Assembly: GCF_000236905.1 (NCBI RefSeq) | Contig: NC_016522.1 | Span: 620,001 to 684,000 of the forward strand | DNA: 64,000 nt | Direction: 5' to 3' | From: Tetrapisispora phaffii CBS 4417 | Taxonomy: Eukaryota > Ascomycota > Saccharomycetes > Saccharomycetales > Saccharomycetaceae | Part shown: positions 32,607 through 42,402 of the stretch, piece by piece | Layout of the letters: each line of letters starts with the position of its first letter | Position numbering within the stretch: position 1 is the stretch's first letter | The notes under the pieces: generated by a model | Database searches by the model: none | The model's input: only the letters and a program-made list of their open reading frames with translations | What the model was told of the DNA's origin: nothing | Translations under genes and position numbers: made by a program

Positions 32607-34271
32607 ATGGTTGCATCTACACAATTATATGATATATTACAAGTTCGATATGACTCTGATGAGTCTGTTATTAAAAAGGCATATAGGACATTAGCCTTAA
32701 AATATCATCCTGATAAGAACAATCTCTCGGAAGAATCAAAACAAATGTTTCAAAAAATAAGTGAGGCTTACGTGGTGTTGTCCAATAAAGATAAAAGACA
32801 AATGTACGATAAATATGGTACCGTAGATCCACTTGAAATTGAGACTATTATAGCTAAACAGGAACAAAAGAAACAAAACCTTCAGCAACAGCGGGGGAAT
32901 AGAGTAGTCAATATCTTTGATGCTGATCCATTTTTTCATGATTCCATGGGAATGGGAATGAACATGGGAATGAACATGGGGATGAACATGGGTATGAATG
33001 GGTTTGGAAACTTGGGAGGCTTTGGCAATATAAATATGGGCAGTTTCTCAGCAGGAGACTTATTCTCCCAATTTTTTGATAATACTAATAAGTCCGCCCA
33101 AAAATTTAATCAATTTCCTAGCCAAGGAGCCTTCAACACTAACAATAAAGAGAATGTTAGTAAAACCAATAATAATAATAACATGGATAATGGATTCACT
33201 TCCTTCAGCAACAGACCAACCGGAGATGCTTTCTTTAACTCAAATATTAATAGTTTAAACAAATGTATTTCAGATGATAAGAATTTGAAAAGAGGACCAG
33301 ATATAAAACATACTTTAAAATGCACATTATCTAATTTATATTCAGGAAAAAGGTCAAAACTTCGACTAGAAAGAACAAGGTGCTGTTTAAAATGTAAAGG
33401 TTTTGGTAGTTTGAATATTAAATCCTGTAGCAAATGTAACGGTAGGGGATCATTAACGCAGACTAAGAAATTTGGTCCAATGACACAAACATTTACACAA
33501 ACATGCGATGGGTGTGGAGGAAATGGTACCTTTGCTGATGCACAAGATATATGTAATGAATGCCAAGGAGAAGGCTTCTTGAACGAAAAAAAAATATTTG
33601 AAGTAGAAATTACACCGGGTATGACTGACGGTCAATTGATAATATTAACTGGAGAAGCTGATGAGGTCATATCCACAAACTTGGGGAAAGAAAGAGTAAT
33701 ACCTGGAGATATAATACTGACAATTAATTTACTCCCTGATCCAACCTTTAAAGTAGTGCAGGGTGCAGACTTGTTGTATGCCAATTACAAAATCAACCTT
33801 TTAACATCATTGTGTGGGGGTAGTATATACATTAAAAATCATCCAAGTGAACATCTAATAAAAATTAATATTATCCCTGGCGAACTTATCAAAAACGGCG
33901 CCATAAAGACAGTAGAGAACTTAGGAATGCCAAAAATCGATTTATCTGTTGGTCATTCAAATGATATTCAGGCAAATAAACCAACATTGAAAGGTAATCT
34001 TGTAATTCATTTTGAAATTGTATACCCAGATATGCTGGAAACTGATACTGTTATTGAGCTACAGAATATCTTGAATAATGATAAATATATTCAAAACCAA
34101 ATTACAGAGGAAGAAGCAGATAATAAAGTTGATTTAGAAGACTTGGTAGAATATGAAGAACATGTTTTTAATAATTTTGCTACAGAATACTCGAATTTGG
34201 ACGATGTGCTTGGTAAGAAGAACCCTTCTTCAGAGTTCAATGAAAATAATAAACGACCAAAGACAGAGTAA
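32607..34271 (+). CDS. APJ1: Class A-like Hsp40 co-chaperone Apj1
   Basis: J-domain protein that stimulates Hsp70 ATPase; in yeast it acts on aggregates and SUMO-linked degradation in the nucleus. It has 554 residues (528 in yeast). Seen: J domain at 1-70 with HPD (YHPDKNN), an Asn/Gly/Met-rich linker at about 75-225 with tandem GMNM units, and four zinc-finger repeats of CxxCxGxG type at about 253-325 (CCLKCKGFG, CSKCNGRG, CDGCGGNG, CNECQGEG). The C-terminal substrate domains carry RGPDIKH, LTGEADEVIS and IPGDIILTI, as in Apj1 rather than Ydj1. It ends in an acidic tail without a CaaX box. Synteny with YNL077W agrees. Confidence 0.93.
   Translation: MVASTQLYDILQVRYDSDESVIKKAYRTLALKYHPDKNNLSEESKQMFQKISEAYVVLSNKDKRQMYDKYGTVDPLEIETIIAKQEQKKQNLQQQRGNRVVNIFDADPFFHDSMGMGMNMGMNMGMNMGMNGFGNLGGFGNINMGSFSAGDLFSQFFDNTNKSAQKFNQFPSQGAFNTNNKENVSKTNNNNNMDNGFTSFSNRPTGDAFFNSNINSLNKCISDDKNLKRGPDIKHTLKCTLSNLYSGKRSKLRLERTRCCLKCKGFGSLNIKSCSKCNGRGSLTQTKKFGPMTQTFTQTCDGCGGNGTFADAQDICNECQGEGFLNEKKIFEVEITPGMTDGQLIILTGEADEVISTNLGKERVIPGDIILTINLLPDPTFKVVQGADLLYANYKINLLTSLCGGSIYIKNHPSEHLIKINIIPGELIKNGAIKTVENLGMPKIDLSVGHSNDIQANKPTLKGNLVIHFEIVYPDMLETDTVIELQNILNNDKYIQNQITEEEADNKVDLEDLVEYEEHVFNNFATEYSNLDDVLGKKNPSSEFNENNKRPKTE
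32954..33001 (+). repeat. 12-bp tandem repeat inside APJ1
   Basis: Four near-identical 12-base units (GGGAATGAACAT type) encode a GMNM repeat in the Gly/Met/Asn-rich linker of Apj1. Such short in-frame repeats often vary in copy number between strains. Confidence 0.85.
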
Positions 34272-34522
34272 TGATGATATTTCTCGGCATGTGGGGGTGT
34301 ATATGTTAGAAGTTGCATTTTTAGGTCCCTGAAAAGTATATATCTTCTGAAAGCTAGATATATGAATATTTCAACTTTAAGGATTGTGTTGGGAATATTG
34401 GACAAAATGTTTAAATGAATTAAATGTTATTTTATATAAAATTAAATATTTTATGGATTTAATTTTACTTATTTTCTATTTTATAACTTGTAATAGTTAG
34501 ATGTTCCTCTTTATTCCCCAAT

Positions 34523-35731
34523 TTAAATTCCATCTGAAAATTTTACCAATCCATCATAATCTGAAATATTATCATCTTCACCAATTTGAAACTTCGAACT
34601 AAATTGCCTTAAATTATTTGTATTGATCAATGGATTATTCATATTAATATTTGCATTAGTGATATTACTTCTTGGTGACCTAATTTGATTTAAACCTATG
34701 AAAGAACTGGATGGATTGGCTGAATTAGTTGGAGAACGTGATGTGTTTGTCAGAATTCTCTTGTTGAGACTCGAATTTGAATCTCTTCTCACAATGAAAG
34801 GAGTAGACAAGTTTCTTTGTAATTGTACCTGTGATGGATGACTTTGTAGGGACTTATTTGTATTATCCGTTATTTCATCCAGTAAAACATCTGCATACGA
34901 ATAACAGCTCAAGACTCTACTACCAGTTTCAGGTGATCCTAAAGGAGACCTTAGGTTATTTGATAAATTCGAAGAATTGAGACTAGCTTCCGAAGTTTCT
35001 GAACGTGTTTGTAAAGATGGAATAGAAGTTCTGCTATCTCTATTTGATGATAAGTTGTATGAATAAGATCTTGACAATGGATTTTGGACGTTTTCTCTAT
35101 TATCTGAGTTATTATTATGCTTTGATGGGATATTTTGTTCCATAAATGATTGTTCCATTGAATTTGAATTTGAAGTTTGGAAAATATTGTTAGAAGAGTA
35201 AGATCTAGATCTACCTAGAGCCAGTTCCAACCCTAGTGTAGAAGAGGGTCTTTCTGGGACTAACATATCAATGTCATTTAGGTTTGTCTTTGCATCATTT
35301 ACCATCGAACAACCAGCGTCTAACATTGGGGGCACAAAATTTTCTAAATGTCTATGATGATGTGGTGTCGAAGATATATTATTTGTATTTGAATTTGTCA
35401 CTGTCGATGATACAGATGACGTACTATAATTCGAAGGAACTCTTAATAAACTTAAATTACCGTTACTATATTTTCTTGCATTTATCGATGCAAAACTATT
35501 CTGTCTACTTCGTAATAAATTTGAATCTGTAAATGAAATAGCTTCATCATTTTCATCAGCATTTGGTAAATTTAAAGCACTACTACTTCTATGAACAATT
35601 GGGCTATTGGAATTTAAAATATGAACTTGTTCTTCCACATGTCTTTCGAAGATCATTGAATTATTAACATTATGAACAGCAATAGGTTGTTCCATACTTT
35701 GTTGCTTTGATAACCCTAATTCTACCTCCAT
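34523..35731 (-). CDS. VHS2: Vhs2/Mlf3-family serine-rich cytoplasmic protein
   Basis: Low-complexity protein of 402 residues, rich in Ser and Asn; yeast Vhs2 has 436 and Mlf3 452. Vhs2 helps septin stability and was found as a suppressor of hal3 sit4 arrest; Mlf3 is linked to leflunomide resistance. There is no catalytic domain. Seen: a conserved central segment NFVPPMLDAGCSMVND followed by DIDMLVPERPSSTLGLELAL, many basic-Ser motifs (RSRSYSS, RSRQNS, RRDSNSS) that look like kinase or 14-3-3 sites, and a C-terminal ISDYDGLVKFSDG. The family call rests largely on position: it lies divergent to MSK1, as MLF3 (YNL074C) does to MSK1 (YNL073W), and in the corresponding place VHS2 is YIL135C. Either symbol could be right. 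Confidence 0.7.
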   Translation of the reverse strand: MEVELGLSKQQSMEQPIAVHNVNNSMIFERHVEEQVHILNSNSPIVHRSSSALNLPNADENDEAISFTDSNLLRSRQNSFASINARKYSNGNLSLLRVPSNYSTSSVSSTVTNSNTNNISSTPHHHRHLENFVPPMLDAGCSMVNDAKTNLNDIDMLVPERPSSTLGLELALGRSRSYSSNNIFQTSNSNSMEQSFMEQNIPSKHNNNSDNRENVQNPLSRSYSYNLSSNRDSRTSIPSLQTRSETSEASLNSSNLSNNLRSPLGSPETGSRVLSCYSYADVLLDEITDNTNKSLQSHPSQVQLQRNLSTPFIVRRDSNSSLNKRILTNTSRSPTNSANPSSSFIGLNQIRSPRSNITNANINMNNPLINTNNLRQFSSKFQIGEDDNISDYDGLVKFSDGI

Positions 35732-35902
35732 AGCGAATGTTTCTATGTATTGAATGGTAAGTATAAAATTTGGTATAATTTAATATTACGCTTAAAATAT
35801 TACTGTGTACTGATATCGATTTATTTAACAAATGGGTTAAATAATAATATAAGGTAGTGGAAGTGTGTATTAGAGTCGTAATTATTAATACAGTGTGTTG
35901 CT

Positions 35903-35929
35903 TTATATATATATATATATATATATAAT
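35903..35929. repeat. (TA)n microsatellite
   Basis: About 13 TA units in the promoter region of the VHS2/MLF3 homologue. Confidence 0.85.
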
Positions 35930-38117
35930 AGTAAGAATTGTTCTATATGAGAAGCTTGGCAATCAAAACTGTCTAATAAGTTTGAAGAATTAATGTGGTA
36001 ACTTTGTAGCGCTAAATAAAGTTTTACTATTTCAAAGCAAACAACAAGAGTACAGAAGAATGTATAAACTTTACTGCCAAGTGAGGTGACGCTCGACTAC
36101 ACACATTCACTCAGGCCAACATGAGATGAATACAGTCTTCTACGATGAAGAGTGATATGTGCACAAAATAATACACACACACAATATTTCTCGCTAGAGA
36201 GATGCTATCTGGAGGTTATAAAACTATATACACTTTACCAAAAGATGAAACTAAAGTATACTCTTCTTACAATTATTACCTATAGATGTGAAGTCGAGAA
36301 ATGGTTGCTTCCAACTGTGTGTGTGAGCGAAAGAGAGAGAACAAGCCACTCGTTTATTCATGGGATATTCTTCCATAAGAACATCATAAATTGACTTGAC
36401 TACACTAACGCTAATATCTGTATATGTTAAGATAACTTGTATCTCTAGATCGATAGACATCTATACATATATGAAATAGCTTAAGTATAACGATCTTTAC
36501 TTAGCATATAAAGAAACAATACTACTAATTGACCACAGGAGGTAAGAACAAGAAAAACTTACGCGAGGAAGAGAGAGGAAACCGGCGGCTAAGCGTCTTT
36601 TTATTTAATTTTATCCGGTTCAGCATATATGGAGTGAGAGATTTATTTGTTTTGCCTCAGAGTGTTTGATAAGAAGAGTTGACTGAATGGATAGATACGT
36701 TCTCTCTCGGTGATCTTTCTAGAGCATTCTGCATATTTGCTAATAGAGTAAAGCTCCTCTTACGAGTGTGACCAACTGTCAGTGTACTGTGCGCACGTAC
36801 ATTTCCTACAAGCATGTGTGAGATGATAAGATAAAATGCTGTGGAACATGTGTAAAGTAGTGTTGTGCCACGTTTCCACACGAAATTCATCCCTTCAGTG
36901 ATCCGTGCATTGTTTGCCGATAAGGATGTTATGCGTGAATTAAGACTGCACATAGGAGCCCTCGGCGTTGCGCAGAGCAAATTAGTAAGAAGAAAAAGAT
37001 TGAGGAAAGGGGGTCAAGGGAAAAAAACTGTCGTGCGTTCGAGAAATATCTGTAAACGTGGGCGTTTTGTACGGTATTATTTACCTGGAACTGCTCAAAA
37101 TCAACAACCAAAAAAAGAAAACGAGGCTTCCAATAATTTTCAATAATATATGCCTCTCGCACGATAGTCAGAGTGAAGTAGGTGGGTAATAATCTACGTG
37201 ATTCATTGTTGCAGCAAGAGCAAAGTAGCGACAACGAAAAAAGAAAGAAGAATAACGGCAAATTTGTATTTATCCTTCTGGAACTACGTACAACAAAATA
37301 AACTATTGCAAACGGAACTACTTTTCTTTGCAGGAGTGAGATGCGGTGGAAAGATCTTCCAATATAAATATGTAAATATAAACCAGATAATACCGCGTAC
37401 ATGGAACAACTTATTTTATTCTTCCGAAAACATGAGCGTGGTCACGGACGGATGTTTACGTTGATTCTTTTGAAAAACATAGAGTGTTCCCACCGGAAAA
37501 ATAGATTGATGAAATGGGAAGAGGCGAGTTCAACCATACACACACTCTCTCTCTCTTGTCTGCTTGAGACTATCTCTTTACTAGAGGTAGGTCTTTGCGC
37601 AGAATAAATTGAAAAATATTACTCGGGGTTATACTCGTTATGGGCTTGTTTCTTGTTTGTATTTGGAAATGTTGGAGGTGCGCTTATGATTGAACATAAA
37701 CCAATTTGTATTATTGCAACAACTATTGGCAATGTATATCCGGGTAGCCCGTGGTCAACGAGATCCTACACCTTTATCTTTAGCTTTCTTTTCTCTAGTC
37801 TAAGAACAAGCATATTATATCTTACTAACCTCACTACACCACAAATTAGTCGCGATTATGTGGTTACTTTGAACTGCACATATAGATATGTATGTGTATG
37901 TTAGAAGGCTTGTTCATTGTAGAATTTGTTATATTATGTCACAGGATACTGGCATGAAACACCCAGCTTTTAGTTTTATTTTCCATTTCAAAAGCAAACC
38001 ATTATGTGACGCTACCATGTCTGTAATCTCGTTAATGCTACTCGAAAAAACCTATTTGTAGGTGAACGAAAAACTAAAGTAACACCAAGTTTCAGGAGAG
38101 GGTTATATTCGGGATTC

Positions 38118-38134
38118 TAGGGTTCGAGTCTCTA
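38118..38134 (+). promoter_or_regulatory. Orphan tRNA-like B box (TFIIIC site candidate)
   Basis: GGTTCGAGTC (38121-38130) matches the B-box core, and the flanks TAGGG and CTCTA can pair as a T arm (with one G-T pair). No matching acceptor stem, anticodon arm or A box was found upstream, so it is not a normal tRNA gene. It could be a tRNA relic or an extra-TFIIIC (ETC) site. It lies 265 bases before MSK1. Confidence 0.35.
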
Positions 38135-38398
38135 TTGTAATATTTTCCCCATGATATAAAAAATATCGAATAGTAAGAGATATTAACAATCTTACAATTA
38201 ATCACTTTATATATTTCCATTTATATTAATGTATCATAAGTTGCTTATACGATAACCAGATCTGCACTATTTCACATTTATTACACGTATATGCATAGAT
38301 ATATATAATCCTCCTTGAATTACTATCAGTGTTTTTTCTTAACCGCTTCCGCATAGATTCATGATACTAAAATAAGGGACATAGTTATTGTAGTTGAA

Positions 38399-40078
38399 AT
38401 GTTGAAACTATCTTCAATCAATAGAATGGCTACTTTGACAAGATTTTATTCATTGAAAAGTAAAAAAATTATATTGGATGCAAGCAATCTGGAATTCACC
38501 AAAAGAAATGAGATTATTTTAAAAAATTTACATAAATATTACCCATCGATTTCAAGATTGGATAATGATAACTCAGTCGATGCATATCAAAAGATCTCAA
38601 TTAAAAAATTTAATGAAACTTATTCAAATTTAGATAATGATAATTCAGAGGTGAAATTATCGATATATGGAAGGATTAAAAAAATTAGATTCTCAGGTAA
38701 AAAAATATGTTTTATCGATTTAATAAATAATTATAATAAACAATTACAACTAATAGTAAACTATAATAATATTCAAAATATTAATAATGAACAAGAATTT
38801 TATGAAGTACTACATTTTTTGAAAAATGGTGACTATATACAGAGTTTTGGTTTCCCAGGTTTGTCACAATCAAAGTTTAAGACATTATCATTAAAATGTA
38901 ATAGATTACCAATTATAATATCGCCTGCACAATTACCACTACCTCCAAAGTTGAACGATCATAATAAAATTAAAAATAATAGGGTCATTGATTATCAAGT
39001 AAATGGTATTTCGACAATTATATTAAGAAGTTTCATAAATAAACAAATAAGAAAATTTCTAGATGAAAGAGATTTCGTGGAAGTTGAAACACCGATCCTA
39101 TCTAGACAGAGTAATGGAGCAATCGCTAAACCGTTCGTAACAAAACTATCTAGTAGTATAGAGAATGGTAAAGAAAAATTACTACAATTAAGGATCGCTC
39201 CAGAACTATGGTTGAAAAGATTAGTGGTGGGAGGTATTGATAGAGTCTATGAGATAGGTAAAGTGTTTAGAAATGAAGGTATTGACCAAACACATAATCC
39301 TGAATTTACAACATTAGAATTTTATCAATCGTATGCATCTATGGAGGATTTAATAAAACAGGCAGAACAATTGTTTAAATATATCATAACAAGTTTACAC
39401 GAGTCAGAGATCGTTAAAGAAAGTGTGAGATGTAAAGAGATAGTTGATTCGTTATATAATACTCTAAGTGAAAATGATTGGAGATTTAATCGAATTGATT
39501 TTTTACCAACCCTAACAAAGGAATTCAATAATGAGATCAATTTTAATGAAATCGATCTAAATGATCCAACAGCAATATTAGATTGCTTACCAGAACATGT
39601 TAAAGCAGAGTTATTTCAAGGTGTGTCTCAAAATAAACTTTCTCCCCAACAAATATTAAACAAATTATGTTCCCATTTCATTGAAAAAAAGTATTGTAAT
39701 AATTTATTACCAACATTAATATGTAATCATCCAACAGTGATGTCCCCATTATCTAAAACAGATGCAATGAAAGGAAATGTATCAAAAAGGTTTGAATTAT
39801 TTATTAATGGTACAGAATTCATAAATGCATATGAAGAGGAAAATTGCCCGCAATTGCAAGAACAAAAATTTCTACAACAGAAGAACTCTAGTGACTGTTA
39901 TGGTGATGAAGAAGCTCTTCCTATTGATAATAATTATATTGAATCTATGAAATGGGGAATGCCACCAATTGGCGGCCTCGGTTTGGGTATAGACAGATTA
40001 TGTATGTTGTTACTCCATAAAACTCGTATTGAAGAAGTTTTGTCCTTTGGTACTCTAAGTGATGTAAATAGACAATAA
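38399..40078 (+). CDS. MSK1: Mitochondrial lysyl-tRNA synthetase
   Basis: Class II aminoacyl-tRNA synthetase that charges mitochondrial tRNA-Lys (and in yeast also helps import of a cytosolic tRNA-Lys). It has 559 residues (576 in yeast). Seen: a basic, hydroxylated N-terminus (MLKLSSINRMATLTRFYSLK) typical of a mitochondrial presequence, an OB-fold anticodon-binding domain at about 80-185, then the catalytic core: motif 1 around FLDERDFVEVETPILS, motif 2 VFRNEGIDQTHNPEFTTLEF, and motif 3 GLGIDRLCMLL near the C-terminus. RNH201 follows as in S. cerevisiae (YNL073W-YNL072W). Confidence 0.95.
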   Translation: MLKLSSINRMATLTRFYSLKSKKIILDASNLEFTKRNEIILKNLHKYYPSISRLDNDNSVDAYQKISIKKFNETYSNLDNDNSEVKLSIYGRIKKIRFSGKKICFIDLINNYNKQLQLIVNYNNIQNINNEQEFYEVLHFLKNGDYIQSFGFPGLSQSKFKTLSLKCNRLPIIISPAQLPLPPKLNDHNKIKNNRVIDYQVNGISTIILRSFINKQIRKFLDERDFVEVETPILSRQSNGAIAKPFVTKLSSSIENGKEKLLQLRIAPELWLKRLVVGGIDRVYEIGKVFRNEGIDQTHNPEFTTLEFYQSYASMEDLIKQAEQLFKYIITSLHESEIVKESVRCKEIVDSLYNTLSENDWRFNRIDFLPTLTKEFNNEINFNEIDLNDPTAILDCLPEHVKAELFQGVSQNKLSPQQILNKLCSHFIEKKYCNNLLPTLICNHPTVMSPLSKTDAMKGNVSKRFELFINGTEFINAYEEENCPQLQEQKFLQQKNSSDCYGDEEALPIDNNYIESMKWGMPPIGGLGLGIDRLCMLLLHKTRIEEVLSFGTLSDVNRQ

Positions 40079-40253
40079 ATGATTACCAATACATGTACAT
40101 ACCTATATTTTATTGCAGTAAATAATACTAAATGAGGATTTATAGAATTATATTGTGTTTTCTTGGCTGATACCTACCTTTTAACTTTGCTCAGGAACCC
40201 TTTGGAAGTAGATAATTCATCGCATCTCTAAATATAGCGCATCTCTAAATTAA

Positions 40254-40259
40254 ACGCGT
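40254..40259. promoter_or_regulatory. MCB element (ACGCGT) in RNH201 promoter
   Basis: An exact MCB core bound by MBF lies 150 bases before the RNH201 start, in the 328-base MSK1-RNH201 gap that holds no gene. MBF drives DNA-replication genes at G1/S, which suits RNase H2. Confidence 0.6.
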
Positions 40260-40406
40260 CAATATAATATTTTCCACTCATCGTGTAATTTACTTAAAAA
40301 TAAATAAAAGTTTATAATAATACTTCATAAGAGGTATTCTTACCAAAACTCTTCGAATTAACAACGTCGATATCCGAAAGAAGGTTAAAACAAAATAATT
40401 AAAAAT

Positions 40407-41333
40407 ATGTCAATACTACCGCCAACAGTTGAGGCTTCATTAGATTCCATACACACAAAAACTTACTATTCTAAGGTACCAGATGAAATAGCTAATGGTA
40501 GTGATATCAAGGTAATACTTGGTGTTGATGAAGCAGGTCGTGGTCCTGTAATGGGTCCGATGGTGTATGGTATTAGTTATTGTACACAGAGATATCAAGA
40601 TGAAGTATTAATTCCAAATTATGAATTTGATGATTCAAAAAAATTAACAGATGTGGTACGCCGTAAATTATTTGCCAAAATGTATGAACCTATAACAGAA
40701 GGCAGTGACCAAGTTGAAATAGATGGAGTTGGTTATGCCACTACAGCAATCACTCCTGTAGACATTTCTAGTGGTATGTTAAGATTTCCTCCATCTAAAA
40801 ATTATAATTTAAATGAACAAGCGCATGATGTTACAATGGCTCTTATTGAAGGGGTTGTGCAGAGAGGTGTTGTTCTCGATCATGTTTACGTCGACACAGT
40901 TGGTCCACCAAATAGTTATCAAAAGAAATTAGAAGAAAGATTTCCGTCAATCAAATTTACAGTTGCCAAAAAAGCAGACTCATTATATTGTGTAGTTAGT
41001 GTTGCTAGTGTTGTCGCAAAAGTCAGTAGAGATATATTGATTGAAAAATTAAAGAGATCATCAGATGAAAAGACTGGTTCTGGTTATCCATCAGACCCAA
41101 ATACAGTTGCCTGGTTACGTGACAATCAAAGGCCACTATTTGGTTGGCCAAACAGTATGGTGCGTTTCTCTTGGCAAACGTGTAAAACATTATTAGTTGA
41201 AGACAAGTATAAAGTGGGGAGCATTCCAATCGAATGGGAGGAAGATTATATTGTTTCAAAGAAGAATATGTCACAACAATGGACACCAGCCACTGCTAAT
41301 GATATAATTACCTTGGATAATTGGTATAATTAA
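40407..41333 (+). CDS. RNH201: Ribonuclease H2 catalytic subunit A
   Basis: Nuclear enzyme that cuts RNA in RNA-DNA hybrids and removes single ribonucleotides from DNA, with subunits Rnh202 and Rnh203. It has 308 residues (307 in yeast). The catalytic motif [17 protein letters not shown] gives Asp41 and Glu42; further active-site Asp residues are Asp163 (VYVDTVGPP) and Asp191 ([19 protein letters not shown]). The conserved C-terminal [10 protein letters not shown] and [14 protein letters not shown] regions are present. Next to MSK1 as in S. cerevisiae. The MCB site upstream supports G1/S expression. LAT1, which follows in S. cerevisiae, is absent. Confidence 0.97.
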   Translation: MSILPPTVEASLDSIHTKTYYSKVPDEIANGSDIKVILGVDEAGRGPVMGPMVYGISYCTQRYQDEVLIPNYEFDDSKKLTDVVRRKLFAKMYEPITEGSDQVEIDGVGYATTAITPVDISSGMLRFPPSKNYNLNEQAHDVTMALIEGVVQRGVVLDHVYVDTVGPPNSYQKKLEERFPSIKFTVAKKADSLYCVVSVASVVAKVSRDILIEKLKRSSDEKTGSGYPSDPNTVAWLRDNQRPLFGWPNSMVRFSWQTCKTLLVEDKYKVGSIPIEWEEDYIVSKKNMSQQWTPATANDIITLDNWYN

Positions 41334-41612
41334 AAACTAAAACTATTTCAGGCACCCTTCTTACTTTGAATAGACACCATATATCTTTTTCAAGAATATA
41401 ATAAGTTCTGGGATACTGAGAACTTAAAGCATACAGATATTATAAATTTACATACTTAACGTCCTTAATCTAATGAAGCACATTTCAAGACGAATTTAGC
41501 AATAAAGTAGTAACATCTTCAAACTGTCTTAATGGTATACTGTCATTGACAAATATCTGTCACATCCAGAAAAACTGACCAGACAGAAATGGCTATCAAG
41601 AATTATATTGTG

Positions 41613-41620
41613 TTACCCGG
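41613..41620. promoter_or_regulatory. Reb1 site in TOM7 promoter
   Basis: Exact TTACCCGG, 218 bases before the TOM7 start, in a 504-base gap (41334-41837) with no other gene. Confidence 0.65.
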
Positions 41621-41837
41621 CGGTTAACTTTCTAGGAATAGATTCATTAATGATTTGATAGAAAACTGAAAATAATAATAAAACAATAAGTAACTATTGA
41701 GTATGATAGTATAAAACTAATTCTTAAATTGAATAGTATTTAAAATGGGAATATTAAATTTTGTATGTTTTTGGTTAAAGTGCATCACTATCACAGTGAA
41801 ATAGGATATTCCTAAAAATAAATTAAATCTTTAATAA

Positions 41838-42020
41838 ATGTTTTCCCTACCATCTTTCATTTTGAGCGACGAATCTAAAGAACGTATTGCTAAAGTCTGG
41901 ACTTTAACCAATTCTGCTGCTCATTATGGTTGGATTCCATTTATTCTATATCTAGGTTGGGCCAACACAGCTAATAAACCAAATTTGTTTAATTTGTTAT
42001 CGCCATTACCAAGTATTTAA
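41838..42020 (+). CDS. TOM7: Mitochondrial outer membrane translocase subunit Tom7
   Basis: Small tail-anchored subunit of the TOM complex; it modulates the assembly and stability of the import pore. It has 60 residues, the same as yeast Tom7, and almost every position agrees: PSFILSDESKERIAK, a single membrane segment AAHYGWIPFILYLGWAN, and the end NLLSPLPS. The start is the first ATG. Gene order RNH201-(LAT1 lost)-TOM7-RPL16 follows YNL072W-YNL069C. Confidence 0.97.
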   Translation: MFSLPSFILSDESKERIAKVWTLTNSAAHYGWIPFILYLGWANTANKPNLFNLLSPLPSI

Positions 42021-42402
42021 GAAGCTTACAATTTTGGGAGAATCAAATATTGCTGAACTTTTTCTCATGGGCATCCCAAACTTTACCCATTGCTTGGATA
42101 ATGAAAACATTTTAGGAATTGACCTACTATATGATCAGATAAAAAAAGAACATGTATATAAATAACAAGAATGATAATATTTTACATCACTAATGGAAAA
42201 TCATTGTATATAATTGTTTATAGTTGATAATGAATAACTAATAAATTTAATAACCTTTAATTGTTCTTTTGAAATATATGTATGTCTGTTTTCAAAATCG
42301 TAATTAAATTATATTTGAATAAGATTTCTTGTTTTTGTTTATTATTTGGGTTGATATATAAAGAAGGTAAATTTTATTTAACAGTTAAATATATCAAGTA
42401 AA
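42021..42402. other. TOM7-RPL16 convergent intergenic region
   Basis: This gap of 382 bases lies between two convergent genes and is AT-rich 3' sequence. No gene or promoter element was seen. Confidence 0.5.

Larger units (their letters stand above)
35732..38398. other. Unusually long divergent intergenic region (VHS2/MLF3 - MSK1)
   Basis: This is 2.67 kb, much longer than the same gap in S. cerevisiae. A (TA)n microsatellite lies at about 35903-35929. From about 36540 to 37620 the sequence is less AT-rich than the flanks, and overlapping open frames occur on both strands (for example 36865-37146 plus, 36657-36980 minus). None shows a recognisable domain, and their overlap suggests they result from base composition. 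I see no known RNA gene here. A tRNA-type B box stands alone near 38121 (separate entry). MKS1 and its neighbours, expected here from S. cerevisiae, are absent. Confidence 0.5.

Noticed and set aside
36865..37146. 93-residue basic open frame that at first resembled a small ribosomal protein
   Set aside because: It lacks the zinc or uS14 core motifs, overlaps open frames on the other strand, and sits in a locally less AT-rich island where stops are rarer.
38070..38142. Possible tRNA gene ending at the B box near 38121
   Set aside because: No 5' acceptor strand, A box or anticodon arm can be placed at the right distance.
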